From: Nocardiopsis terrae
GTDB lineage: Bacteria > Actinomycetota > Actinomycetes > Streptosporangiales > Streptosporangiaceae
Direction of reading: 5' to 3'
Assembly: GCF_014651695.1 (NCBI RefSeq)
Contig: NZ_BMXJ01000005.1
Span: 62,001-126,000 of the forward strand
Length of the DNA: 64,000 nucleotides
Shown here piece after piece: positions 20,338 to 29,155 of this stretch. The stretch's first letter is position 1, and each line of letters opens with the position of its first letter. The position numbers and the translations under genes are program-made. The notes beneath the pieces are model-generated. The model was not told the origin of the DNA. It worked only from the letters and a program-made list of their open reading frames with translations, and made no database searches.

Positions 20338-21066
20338 TCAACGGTCGCCTTCAGCAGCCGGATCGGGTCGATCCGCGCTGTGTCCGCGCACGGTGTCGCT
20401 GTCCGGAGAACCCGCGTGGATTCCCGTCTGATCAGCGCGTTCGTCGCGGCGTGTCTGGTCGATCAGGCGCAGCCCCTGTACGGCGTAGAGCAGTCCGGCC
20501 CACCAGTAAAGAGCCGTTCCCCACAGCGCGAAGGCCCAACCCATGATTCTGGCCACATCTCCGATGATCGACGCGTATCCGGCGATGAACAGCAGCGGGA
20601 ACGAGTAGAGCAGGCAGAGGGTGGCGGCCTTGCCGGCGAAGTTGACCGGCAGCGGCCCGTAGCCGAAGTGGCGCAGCAGCGGCAGGGCCCCGAGGATGAG
20701 GACGTCCCGCAGCACCAGGATCCCCATCAGCCACCAGGGGATGATGCCCCGGATGACCAGGCCGAGCAGGGCGGCGAAGATGTAGAGGCGGTCGGCGAGC
20801 GGGTCCAGGACCGTGCCCAGCCGCGAGGTCTGGTTCCAGGCTCTGGCGATCTTGCCGTCCAGCCAGTCACTGATCCCCGCGAAGGCGAGCACGAGGAGCG
20901 CCCACCAGTCCGCCTGCGGAACCAGGATGAGCCAGAGGAACAGCGGAACGCCCAACAACCGGAGCATGCTCAACAGGTTGGGAACCGTCCAGATGCGGTC
21001 ACTGACCACCGGGCTGGCCACACTGCCCCCCGACTCGTGTCTGCCTTCTTCCGCGGATCGCCCCAT
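20338..21066 (-). CDS. CDP-alcohol phosphatidyltransferase family membrane protein
   Basis: The 242-residue protein carries the CDP-alcohol phosphotransferase signature as DWLDGKIARA...GTVLDPLADR (D-x2-DG-x2-AR-x8-G-x3-D-x3-D) near residues 65-90, within six or so membrane segments. It transfers a phospho-alcohol from a CDP-linked donor, as PgsA and PIS do in phospholipid synthesis. The acceptor cannot be told from sequence. ATG 21066 begins MGRSAEEGRHESGG; an internal start near residue 25 (IWTVPNLLSMLRL) would still keep the fold. It lies 237 bp upstream of the nucleotidyltransferase in the same direction. The C-terminal 25 residues are hydrophilic. Confidence 0.88.
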   Translation of the reverse strand: MGRSAEEGRHESGGSVASPVVSDRIWTVPNLLSMLRLLGVPLFLWLILVPQADWWALLVLAFAGISDWLDGKIARAWNQTSRLGTVLDPLADRLYIFAALLGLVIRGIIPWWLMGILVLRDVLILGALPLLRHFGYGPLPVNFAGKAATLCLLYSFPLLFIAGYASIIGDVARIMGWAFALWGTALYWWAGLLYAVQGLRLIDQTRRDERADQTGIHAGSPDSDTVRGHSADRPDPAAEGDR

Positions 21067-21294
21067 GACGCCAACGATAACGGGAGGGGCCGTCGTCTCC
21101 CGCCATCTCGCGCCCCGCCGGCCCCGGGAGGCCCCGCGGAGGTCCGCCCATTGATCGTACCGTGTACGGATTTCTCCCGTGACCCTGCGCCCACCTGCGC
21201 TTTCGGTTCCCCTCATGGCGGACGCCAGGCGAGGGCCCGGGCCTGTCCGGGCGTCCTGGCGGGACCGGAACCGGCCAGCCTTACCGGGAGCGGT

Positions 21295-21325
21295 GTGCGG
21301 GCGCCCGTAACCCGGGCGCCCGCAC
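21295..21325 (-). terminator. Terminator of cstA
   Basis: A perfect 13-bp stem (GTGCGGGCGCCCG) with a five-base loop lies directly downstream of the cstA stop on the minus strand. Confidence 0.75.
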
Positions 21326-21332
21326 GCGGAGT

Positions 21333-23138
21333 TCAGGACCTCTCGTCCCCTTCGAGGGCCTCCCCGGCGGCCGCGCCGTCCTCCCGCGGGTCCTGTCCCG
21401 GGTCGGCGGACCGCTCGGCGAAGGCCCTGCGCAGGGCGAGGAAGGCCTCCACCATCATCCACACGGCCAGGACGAAGATGACCAGGTCCAACGGGGCGAG
21501 CACGAAGCGCTGCATGGGGTCGGTGCTCAGCACGAAGTCCCGCAGCTGCACGATGAGGGCCCACGAGGTCATCACGGCGAGGAACACCAGCGGCACCAGG
21601 ATCGCGACGGGGTTGCGCCCCCTCTTGGTGACCCACACGGCGATGACGGACAGCGCCAGGCCGGCGGTCAGCTGGTTGGTGGTGCCGAAGAGCTGCCACA
21701 GGGTGCCCGCGGCGAAGTTGCCCGGAACGAGCGCCAGCACGAAGGGGATCACCACCGCGACCAGTGTGGCCGCGGTGATGTTGCGCGACAGGAAGTGCGC
21801 GGCGCGCCGGAGGGCACCGCCCTCGGCGGCCCGTTCCCTGACGATGGCGCTGATCTCCTGGACCGTGTAGCGCTGGAGCCGGACGGCGGTGTCCAGGCTG
21901 GTCGCGGCGAAGCTCACCACGACCACCGTGGCGAACACCAGCCCCACGCTCTCGGGGATGCCGATGTTGGACGCGAACCCGGCCACACCCTCGGTGAAAC
22001 GGCCCGCCGGGTTGGTCCCCGCGGCGGCCCAGTCGACGTAGATGTCGGTCCAGGCCGTTCCCTGGTTGGCGGAGAAGACCATGATGCCCGCGGTGCAGGC
22101 CAGGATGGAGCAGACCGCCAGGGCGCCCTCGCCGAGCGAGCTCAGGTAGCCCACGTAGCGGGCGTCGGGCTCCTTGTCCAACTGCTTGGAGGTCGTTCCC
22201 GAGGCGACCAGGCTGTGGAAACCGGACACCGCGCCACAGGCGATGGTGATGAACAGCAACGGGAAGATGGGCGGGGAACCCTCGGGCAGGTCGCCGCGCA
22301 GCGCCGGGGCCTCGATGGCGTTCATGCCCACGATGATGCCGACCATGATGACGAGCAGGCCCAGCAGCATCTGCTGCTGGTTGATGTAGTCGCGCGGCTG
22401 CAACAGCATCCACACCGGCAGACGCGAGGTGAAGAAGGTGTAGACGAAGATCAGCACCAGCCACACCAGGGCGGGCTCGACGCCCGCCAGGTTCGCGATC
22501 GGGTCCACGGTGACGGGCAGCGCCTGCCCGAGCGGAATGCACGCGTAGACGACCACCAGGCTGATCAGTGAGGGTACGAGAGCGGCGCTGCGCCTGCGGT
22601 AGACGACCTGACCCACCCCGATCGCCAGCGGGATGGTGACCAGGACGGGCAGCACGGCCTCGGGGTTGGCGATGAGCAGACCCGCGATGATCACTGCGAA
22701 CACCGCGTTGACCATGGTCACCAGGAAGAAGATGATCAGCAGGAAGAGGAGTCTGGCCCGGGTGCCGATCACGTCCTTGGCCAGCGCCCCGATGCTCCTG
22801 CCCCGGTGCCGGACCGAAACCACGATCGCCCCGAAGTCGTGGGCTCCGGAGGCGAAGATCGTCCCGAGCACCACCCACAGGAGCGCGGGCCCCCAGCCCC
22901 AGAAGACGGCGATGGCCGGCCCGACGATCGGCGCCGCCCCGGCCACGGAGATGAAGTGGTGGGCGAAGACGATGTGTTTGCTGGTCGGGACGTAGTCGAT
23001 CCCGTCCTTGTAGGCGTGGGCGGGTGTGACGAAGTCCGGATCCAGCGCGTAGACCCGTTTCGCGAGGTAGGCCGAGTAGAAGCGGTAACCGAGGGCGAAC
23101 AGCGCCAGGGCCCCGAGAAGGACTGCTATGGCCGGCAT
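21333..23138 (-). CDS. cstA: Carbon starvation protein CstA-family transporter
   Basis: The 601-residue polytopic membrane protein matches CstA: AYKDGIDYVPTSKHIVFAHH, AAPIVGPAIAVFWGWGPALLW, SGAHDFGAIVVSVRHRG, ASGTTSKQLDKE and SFAATSLDTAVRLQRY. Enterobacterial CstA and BtsT take up pyruvate and possibly peptides, induced on carbon limitation. Here the role is inferred from family. About 14-16 membrane helices are expected. The charged C-terminus (SADPGQDPREDGAAAGEALEGDERS, cited in part) is cytoplasmic. It is a single transcription unit with its own terminator; the upstream 220 bp is AT-richer near 23205-23250 and probably holds the promoter. Confidence 0.92.
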   Translation of the reverse strand: MPAIAVLLGALALFALGYRFYSAYLAKRVYALDPDFVTPAHAYKDGIDYVPTSKHIVFAHHFISVAGAAPIVGPAIAVFWGWGPALLWVVLGTIFASGAHDFGAIVVSVRHRGRSIGALAKDVIGTRARLLFLLIIFFLVTMVNAVFAVIIAGLLIANPEAVLPVLVTIPLAIGVGQVVYRRRSAALVPSLISLVVVYACIPLGQALPVTVDPIANLAGVEPALVWLVLIFVYTFFTSRLPVWMLLQPRDYINQQQMLLGLLVIMVGIIVGMNAIEAPALRGDLPEGSPPIFPLLFITIACGAVSGFHSLVASGTTSKQLDKEPDARYVGYLSSLGEGALAVCSILACTAGIMVFSANQGTAWTDIYVDWAAAGTNPAGRFTEGVAGFASNIGIPESVGLVFATVVVVSFAATSLDTAVRLQRYTVQEISAIVRERAAEGGALRRAAHFLSRNITAATLVAVVIPFVLALVPGNFAAGTLWQLFGTTNQLTAGLALSVIAVWVTKRGRNPVAILVPLVFLAVMTSWALIVQLRDFVLSTDPMQRFVLAPLDLVIFVLAVWMMVEAFLALRRAFAERSADPGQDPREDGAAAGEALEGDERS

Positions 23139-23358
23139 GGGGGTTCCTTCACACTCACGGCACCTGGGCGATCAGGGGAGCGAAAGTCGGTGCCTTGGGG
23201 GACGGGTACGACCACGCGAAACTAGCATGTGACCTGAAGCACAGTGAAGTGTCGGGATTCCGCCCGGTCCGTCGTCGGCACGGCCGGGGCGGACCGGGCC
23301 CGCCGCGCCTCGGTCGGCGGACCGCCCCCGAGCCGGCGCCCGGCCCGGCCTCCGGCGC

Positions 23359-24750
23359 TCAGTCCGCCGAGAGGATGCGCTCGGCCTCCCGGCGCCCCGA
23401 CAGCAGGGCCCCGTGCACCGTGGCGGTGTGCTCGATCTCGGTGGCCTCGCCCGCGAAGAAGACCCGGTCGCCGATCGGCTCGCCCAGTGCGGCGCGGTCG
23501 CCGTCTCCGGCACCGACCGCGGTGAAGGAGAACCCTCCCCTGGCGAAGGGGTCGTCCATCCAGTGCGTCAGGTAGTGGTCGACCGGGTCCGGTGCCTTCT
23601 TGAACATGCCGCGCAGGGACGCCATCGCGTGCTCGACCACGTCCCCCTCATCCATCCGCGCGAGGAACCGGGCCGCCTTCCCGCCGTTACGGCTGACCAG
23701 GACGGGCTCACCGAAGACGTTCTGTCCGGCGTACCAGTGGAACCAGGCGCCCTCCTCGGTCCCCAGGTGGACCAGGACCTCGGCGTCGCCCCAGAAGACC
23801 TCGTCGAAGCGCAGGAAGAGCTTCTCCAGGCGCCCGTTGCCCAGACGCTCCAGGGAGTCCTGTTTGTCCGCGGGCAGGGCCGGCTCGAAGTCGACCCGCC
23901 CTGCCTGGAGCACCCCCAGCGGCAGGGTGACCAGGACCCGGTCGGCCGTCAGCGTCTCCTCGCCGTCGGGGGTGTCCACCCGCACGCCGACGCCGTCGCC
24001 GTCGTGGGAGACCGCCAGCACCACGTGTTCCAGGCGTACGTCCAGGCCCCGGGCGAGGTGGTCGGTGAGCTGGCCCATCCCGTCGGGGAAGACCACGTCG
24101 TCACCGCTGAACTCGTGCTGGGAGGCGACCGCGGAGAAGGCGATCTCCTCGGCGTCGGCGCCGTGGTCGGCCTCGGCGAGGCGGTGGACGATCTCCGCCG
24201 CGTCCCTGGCCCGGGAGCGCACGAGGTTGGCGTCGTAGAGGGCGTGGTTGATGCCCTCCTCCATGGACTCCTCGGGGCTCGCACCGACCGTCGCCCAGTA
24301 CATGTGCTCGTGGAGGAGGTTGACGTCCTCCAGGTTGCGGCGGTGCCGGTCGAACAGGAGCCTGCGCCCCTTGGGGTCGTAGGCGGTCTCGGTGGAGCGG
24401 TTGAACACGGCGGTGCGCACGCCCACCTCCGCCACCAGCCGGGACAGCGGGTTGTTCTCCTCACCGCGCATCCACGAGGCCCCGACGTCCAGGGTCACGC
24501 CGTCCCACGGGCGCACCGAGTGGATCCGCCCCCCGGTCCGGTCGCGGGCCTCCAGCACGGTGACGCGTTCACCCTGTTCGGCCAACCGGTCCGCGGCGGC
24601 CAGCCCGGACATTCCGGCCCCCACGACGATGGTGTGGCCCCGACCCGGCTCGGCTTCGCGTCCGCGCGGTTCGGCGCGGGTGCCCGCGTCCGCTCCGGCC
24701 CCTGCGCCGGAGGCCTCCCCGGTGCTCTCCCCGCTCACGTCCTCGCTCAT
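23359..24750 (-). CDS. FAD-dependent amine oxidase (flavin monoamine oxidase family)
   Basis: The 463-residue protein has the FAD-binding dinucleotide fold TIVVGAGMSGLAAADRLAEQG and the RTGGRIHSV motif near residues 40-75. The C-terminal RVFFAGEATEIEHTATVHGA motif is also present, as in monoamine and polyamine oxidases. It would oxidise a primary or secondary amine to an aldehyde, NH3 and H2O2; the substrate is not evident. The start is ATG 24750 behind GGAGGGGGA. The first 35 residues are low-complexity Gly/Ala/Glu and probably disordered. It stands alone. Confidence 0.9.
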   Translation of the reverse strand: MSEDVSGESTGEASGAGAGADAGTRAEPRGREAEPGRGHTIVVGAGMSGLAAADRLAEQGERVTVLEARDRTGGRIHSVRPWDGVTLDVGASWMRGEENNPLSRLVAEVGVRTAVFNRSTETAYDPKGRRLLFDRHRRNLEDVNLLHEHMYWATVGASPEESMEEGINHALYDANLVRSRARDAAEIVHRLAEADHGADAEEIAFSAVASQHEFSGDDVVFPDGMGQLTDHLARGLDVRLEHVVLAVSHDGDGVGVRVDTPDGEETLTADRVLVTLPLGVLQAGRVDFEPALPADKQDSLERLGNGRLEKLFLRFDEVFWGDAEVLVHLGTEEGAWFHWYAGQNVFGEPVLVSRNGGKAARFLARMDEGDVVEHAMASLRGMFKKAPDPVDHYLTHWMDDPFARGGFSFTAVGAGDGDRAALGEPIGDRVFFAGEATEIEHTATVHGALLSGRREAERILSAD

Positions 24751-24931
24751 CGCACTCCCCCTCCGTGCCGGCGGCCGACAGTGCGACCTTAAACGCCCGG
24801 TCTGTCCCGACCAGGCAGGACACACCAGGAAGGCCCGGAAGGAGCCATCGGACGGCAGCGGAGCGCGCCGCCCCTCCTGCGGCTGACGGTGGGGTGGGCG
24901 ACGGGAGGGGCGGGCACCGGGCAGGACGGGG

Positions 24932-25423
24932 TCAGGCCCTGCCGGGGCACCCGGGTTCGACGTGGGCCGCGAGGTTGGCCAGTGAGGAGGCGAGCCCCGC
25001 AGCGTGGTCCCCGGGGCTGATGCCCGGGGGCACCCCGGTCGCCTCGACGGTCACCCGGGTTCCTCCCGGGACCGCCGTGAGCAGCCAGGTCATCGTCATC
25101 GTCCCGGAGAAGTCGGGCTCCTCGGAGTCGAAGACGACACGCTGCACGACCCGCTCGTCGGGCACCAGTTCCACGAACTCGATCTCGGTGGCGTCGGTCG
25201 AGTCCGAGGTCTTGCCCTGCCCGGTACCCGCGTCGAGGTAGGTCAGGACCATGCGGAACCCGCCGCCGGGCCGCGGATCGAAACGCTCGACCCTGCCGGT
25301 CATGTCCTCGGGGGGCAGCCAGGCCTCCAGGCTGCCCTGTTCGGTCATGGCTCGGTAGACCACCGCCGCCGGTGCCGCGACGACCCGCGCGCCCCGGTCG
25401 ACGCGTTCCTGCCTCTGACCCAT
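24932..25423 (-). CDS. SRPBCC/AHSA1-like START-domain protein
   Basis: The 163-residue protein shows the AHSA1/CalC-like pattern: an N-terminal strand (ARVVAAPAAVVYRAMTEQGSLEAWLPPEDM), GRVERFDPRPGGGFRMVLTY in the middle, and a C-terminal helix (DHAAGLASSLANLAAHVEPG). Members bind hydrophobic ligands or act as stress-related or polyketide-tailoring proteins. None of those roles can be assigned here. ATG 25423 is the start, giving MGQRQERVDRG. It is on the minus strand, downstream of the amidohydrolase gene and separated from it by a terminator hairpin. Confidence 0.85.
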   Translation of the reverse strand: MGQRQERVDRGARVVAAPAAVVYRAMTEQGSLEAWLPPEDMTGRVERFDPRPGGGFRMVLTYLDAGTGQGKTSDSTDATEIEFVELVPDERVVQRVVFDSEEPDFSGTMTMTWLLTAVPGGTRVTVEATGVPPGISPGDHAAGLASSLANLAAHVEPGCPGRA

Positions 25424-25489
25424 GCGACTCACCCGTCCTCTCGTCGGCCTGCACTGCGAGGGTAGGCCGCTGCAGTGACGGACGGGGGC

Positions 25490-25527
25490 GGGGCGGCGGT
25501 CGGCGCTCTCCCACCGACCGCCGCCCC
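25490..25527 (-). terminator. Terminator hairpin between the amidohydrolase and SRPBCC genes
   Basis: A perfect 14-bp stem (GGGGCGGCGGTCGG with its complement) and 10-nt loop lie in the 379-bp gap between the two minus-strand genes, suggesting separate transcription. I see no gene in the rest of 25424-25802. Confidence 0.65.
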
Positions 25528-25802
25528 GATCTGATACCCCGGCGGCCCCGTCCTGACCGCCTCGGCGTGGGTGGGCCGGCCCCGTCCTGACCGACCCGAG
25601 CCCCCGGTGGCAGGCCCGGGCACACCTGTCCGCCGCTGTCCCCGGTGTCGCCACCGGTCCGCGGCGTTCCTCCACTCCCAGAAACCTAGTGCACAAGGCT
25701 TTCAGATTTCTTCTGGTCGGAGACCCCCTACCCGGGCGGGCCGGAAAGGCACCGGATCGTCCCCCCGCATTCGGGCACCGGGGAGCGACGGCCGCCCTGC
25801 GC

Positions 25803-27005
25803 TCAGACCAGACGCCCCTGCCGGGCGACGACCCTTCCCGCGCGGACGACCGCGTGGCGCTGCGGCACGTCCACCACGACCTGGGGCAGGCACTCGCCCT
25901 CCACCAGGAGGAAGTCCGCGGGTGCGCCCGGAGAGAGGTCGGCGACGGGAAGTCCGACCAGCCCGGCGCCGGTGTGCGCGGCCGTGAGGTAGGCGTCCGA
26001 CAGGTCCTCGTCCAGGCGGGCGCGCAGGGCCCTGGCCAGCAGGTGGGTCCGGTGGAGCATGTCGGCGTCACCGAAGGGGCTCCAGGAGTCGCGGACACCG
26101 TCGGACCCCACCCCGACCCTGACCCCGTGGGCGCGCAGCCGGGCGAGGGGCAGGACCCGGGCCGGGTCCGGAGCGACGGTGGTCAGCGCGATTCCGGCCT
26201 CGCCGAGGGCTGCGGCCAGGGCGTCGAACTCCTCACCCGCGCCGGCCACCCCGAAGGCGTGGCTGACCGTCACGTTGCCGCCCATGTCCAGGGCACGGGT
26301 GCGCTCGACGACCGACCACAGCGTCCGCGAACCCACGGGGCCGTCATCGTGCAGGTGGACGTCCACACCGACCCGGTGCCGGTCGGCGATACCGAAGACG
26401 AGGTCGAGTTGGCCGTCGGGGTCCCCGTCGAACCCCTCCGGGTCGATCCCTCCGACCAGGTCGGCCGTGCCGGTGCGGACGGCCTCCTCCAGGAGGGAGT
26501 CGGTCCCCGGTGAACGGCGGACACCGTGCTGGGGGAAGGCGACGGTCCGTACGTCCAGGGCGTGGGAGAGCCGGTCGGCGGCACGGCGGACGCCCTCCAG
26601 CCCCTCCAGCCCGAAGACGGGGGCGACGTCGGCGTGGGCGCGCATGGCCCGTGTGCCGCGGGTGACGGCGTGGGCCATGAGGCGCTCGGCCCGGACCGCG
26701 ACCGGGGTGGGCAGGGACCGGAAGAGTTCGGCGTCCTGTGCGCCCAGTTCGGCGATGCCCCGGGCGGGACGGCGGGAGTGCCAGGGCTCTCCCCAGGTGG
26801 TCTTGTCCGGGTGGATGTGCGCGTCGACCAGGGTGGGCAGGGCGATACGCCCCCCGCAGTCGACGGTGTGCTCCGTACCGTCGGAGAGGGCGCCCCCGCG
26901 GGGCCCCGACCCGGCGACGAGGCCGTCGGACACCACGAGGTCGACGGCGGCACCGCCCATCGGGCGCAGGTCGCGGAAGATCGTCGTACGGGGCTGGTCG
27001 GTCAT
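25803..27005 (-). CDS. Cytosine-deaminase-like amidohydrolase
   Basis: The 400-residue protein is a metal-dependent amidohydrolase of the CodA/AtzC-like group. Metal ligands are visible in order: the first HxH in TLVDAHIHPDKT, histidines in VDVHLHDDG and NVTVSHAFG, and the catalytic aspartate in GVGSDGVRDSWSPFG. The product could deaminate cytosine, a related N-heterocycle, or an N-acyl compound; the substrate is undetermined. The start is ATG 27005, preceded by AAAGG. It is a lone gene with a terminator on each side. Confidence 0.85.
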   Translation of the reverse strand: MTDQPRTTIFRDLRPMGGAAVDLVVSDGLVAGSGPRGGALSDGTEHTVDCGGRIALPTLVDAHIHPDKTTWGEPWHSRRPARGIAELGAQDAELFRSLPTPVAVRAERLMAHAVTRGTRAMRAHADVAPVFGLEGLEGVRRAADRLSHALDVRTVAFPQHGVRRSPGTDSLLEEAVRTGTADLVGGIDPEGFDGDPDGQLDLVFGIADRHRVGVDVHLHDDGPVGSRTLWSVVERTRALDMGGNVTVSHAFGVAGAGEEFDALAAALGEAGIALTTVAPDPARVLPLARLRAHGVRVGVGSDGVRDSWSPFGDADMLHRTHLLARALRARLDEDLSDAYLTAAHTGAGLVGLPVADLSPGAPADFLLVEGECLPQVVVDVPQRHAVVRAGRVVARQGRLV

Positions 27006-27098
27006 GGCCCGGCCTTTCAGGTCCGTGTTCGGGGACGGTCGCGGCCCTGGGGCGCGACACGCGGGGCATCGTACGCCCGGCACCGCCGCAGACGGAGC

Positions 27099-27127
27099 CG
27101 GGTGGCCCTCCGGCGGAGGGCCACCCG
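27099..27127 (-). terminator. Terminator of the lectin/beta-helix gene
   Basis: A perfect 12-bp stem (CGGGTGGCCCTC) with a five-base loop lies about 55 bp past the stop codon at 27183 on the minus strand. Confidence 0.7.
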
Positions 27128-27182
27128 GTGTGCGGTGCCGCAGGGGGGACGGGCCGTGCTCAGGCGTACCCGGCCCCGGATG

Positions 27183-28859
27183 TCAGCAGGTGTTGTCCCG
27201 GCTGTTCTGCCAGGTGATGTCGCGGACGACCGTGTTCTGCCCGCACGGGTCCTCACGGAGCTCGGTGTCCACCAGCGTCAGGTTGGCGAAGGTGATGTCA
27301 CGGGAGTTGGGGAACTCGGAGCGGGCGGCGATCCGGATACCGCCCGGCCCGGCGACCGTACCGCTCTGCTCTGCGAGGGTGACGTTGTAGCAGTTCTCGA
27401 CGAGTACGGCGTTGTTGCCGGTTCCGGCGATGTCCACGCGCTCGATCACGGCGCCGCCGCTTTCGGACACGCAGAAGATCCCGCGGCCGCCGCCGCGCGC
27501 CCGGACCTCGCCGACCCTGATGTTGGCGGGGTACCCGTCGCCGACCCGGCCGTTGCGGTTGGCCATCCGGAACGCCGCGTACCCGGTGCCGGTCCCCGCG
27601 CCCTCGGCGTCGACCAGGCCGACGTCGGCGTTGACGGTGTCGTTGAGCAGCAGGCCCGAGTAACCGGTGTCCCGCGCCGTGACGGTGCCGATGGTCAGCC
27701 CGTCCACGCCGTAGGTCTCCACGCCGTGGCTCCCGGTCCCGGAGACGAAGACGTCGTCGACGCGGATGTCCCGCGCCTGGCGGACCGAGTCGTCGTCGCG
27801 GCTGTCGATCCGCACGCCGAGGCCGCCGGACAGGCGCAGGTCGAGCTGTCCCAGGTGGACGTTCTCGGAGGTGCGCACGTACACCCCGAAGTACGGGTGG
27901 CCGGTCAGGGTCAGATGCGGGACCGACACGTTCTCCGCGTGGCGGATCCGGACGGGAGCGTGCCCGGCACCGGGTTCACCGGTCACGTCGATGGTGCCGC
28001 ACACCTCCAGCGAGGTGTGGCTGGGCAGGTCGAGCGAGGCGTCGGCCGGAACCGTGCCCGTTCCCCGGACGACGACCCGCTCCTGGGACGTGCGGCCCGG
28101 GGTGAGTCCGTCCACGGCCGCGCGCATCGCCTGGAGCATGTCGCCGCCCTCGTAGAGGACGCCGCCCCCGGCGCGCGAGGTCCACGTGGAGCCGTTGAGG
28201 ACGGCCTCGGCGTGGGCGTCGCCCTCACCGCAGTCGGCCGCCTCGTCCCCCTCGTCGACGCGGACCACGGACCAGACCTGGCTGGCACCGCCGTGGTGGT
28301 CGAACTGGGACAGGCGTCCGCCGGGCTCCTCGCTCCAGTCCCACACCTCCAGCGCCTTACCGCTGTGCCGGTTGACCAGGGACACGCCTCCGGCGCTGTC
28401 GACGGGCTCCCACTGCTGGTGGTGGCCGCCGTTGGGCTCGTACTGGCGGATCTGCGCCCCGTCCTCGGTGGAGCGTTCCCACACGTCCACGGCCATACCG
28501 CTGTGCACGTTGACGAGGCTGAAGAAGCCGTCCCCGCCCGGGACGAAGCGGAACCGCTGCCAGGGGCGGTCGGTGCGCTCCCACTGGATGAGTTCCGCAC
28601 CGCTGTCGAGCGAGCCGCCGGTGACGTCGGCGGCCAGGCCGCTGTGCTGGTTGACCAGGACGTACTCGCCGTCCGGGGAGATGTCGGCGGCCGTGACCAG
28701 GGGTTCGCTACCGCTCTGCAGTTCCTGACCGGTCCGGTCGGCGAACGGGTCGAGGACCAGGGCTGCCGCGGCCGCCAGGGTGGTCGCGGCGGCGGCCGCC
28801 GCGATCCACGGCGGGCGGCGCCGCCTGTTCGCCCTCCTCGAGGGGGTCTTGTCTGTCAT
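27183..28859 (-). CDS. Secreted ricin-type lectin plus right-handed beta-helix protein
   Basis: The 558-residue protein begins with an Arg-rich n-region (SRRANRRRRPPW) and a hydrophobic segment (residues 18-36) that acts as signal peptide or anchor. Residues 60-200 are a ricin-B beta-trefoil of three repeats (LVNQHSGLAADV, LVNVHSGMAVDV, LVNRHSGKALEV; Q-x-W-like motifs QRF, QQW, QVW). Residues 220-558 are a right-handed parallel beta-helix with rungs rich in V/I/N/D (NIRVGEVRARGGGRGIF, NNAVLVENCYNVTL). Such proteins bind and sometimes cleave polysaccharides. No catalytic residues can be fixed with confidence. It is probably a secreted carbohydrate-binding protein or glycan lyase/hydrolase. Confidence 0.85.
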   Translation of the reverse strand: MTDKTPSRRANRRRRPPWIAAAAAATTLAAAAALVLDPFADRTGQELQSGSEPLVTAADISPDGEYVLVNQHSGLAADVTGGSLDSGAELIQWERTDRPWQRFRFVPGGDGFFSLVNVHSGMAVDVWERSTEDGAQIRQYEPNGGHHQQWEPVDSAGGVSLVNRHSGKALEVWDWSEEPGGRLSQFDHHGGASQVWSVVRVDEGDEAADCGEGDAHAEAVLNGSTWTSRAGGGVLYEGGDMLQAMRAAVDGLTPGRTSQERVVVRGTGTVPADASLDLPSHTSLEVCGTIDVTGEPGAGHAPVRIRHAENVSVPHLTLTGHPYFGVYVRTSENVHLGQLDLRLSGGLGVRIDSRDDDSVRQARDIRVDDVFVSGTGSHGVETYGVDGLTIGTVTARDTGYSGLLLNDTVNADVGLVDAEGAGTGTGYAAFRMANRNGRVGDGYPANIRVGEVRARGGGRGIFCVSESGGAVIERVDIAGTGNNAVLVENCYNVTLAEQSGTVAGPGGIRIAARSEFPNSRDITFANLTLVDTELREDPCGQNTVVRDITWQNSRDNTC

Positions 28860-29088
28860 GTCTGCTCCATGTCAGCGGGCTCCGGAGCGGTGTCCGGAGG
28901 GGGTGAGCGCACTGGGGGGCACGCTCGGAACACGTGGAGTGGCAGAAGCTAGCATGGAAAGCGCATTCCCGATATTCGTGCTGGAAAGCGACCGAAACCG
29001 GTCCCGGGCCGGAGCGCGTCGGGGCGGGGACCGCGTCAGGGGCTGCGGCGGCCACCGGGCCGACGGACGGAAGAAACGACGAAAAGAA

Positions 29089-29119
29089 CGGGTGGCCCCC
29101 CGCCCGGAGGGGCCACCCG
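29089..29119 (-). terminator. Rho-independent terminator of the PRC-barrel gene
   Basis: An 11-bp stem (CGGGTGGCCCC) is followed on the minus strand by a T-rich stretch (TTCTTTTCGTCGTTTCTTCC), a clear intrinsic terminator and unusual here for having a U-tract. The gap 28860-29155 should also hold the lectin gene promoter. Confidence 0.75.
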
Positions 29120-29155
29120 ACGTCCGGAGGCCGACCGCTTTCACAGCGGCTCAGG

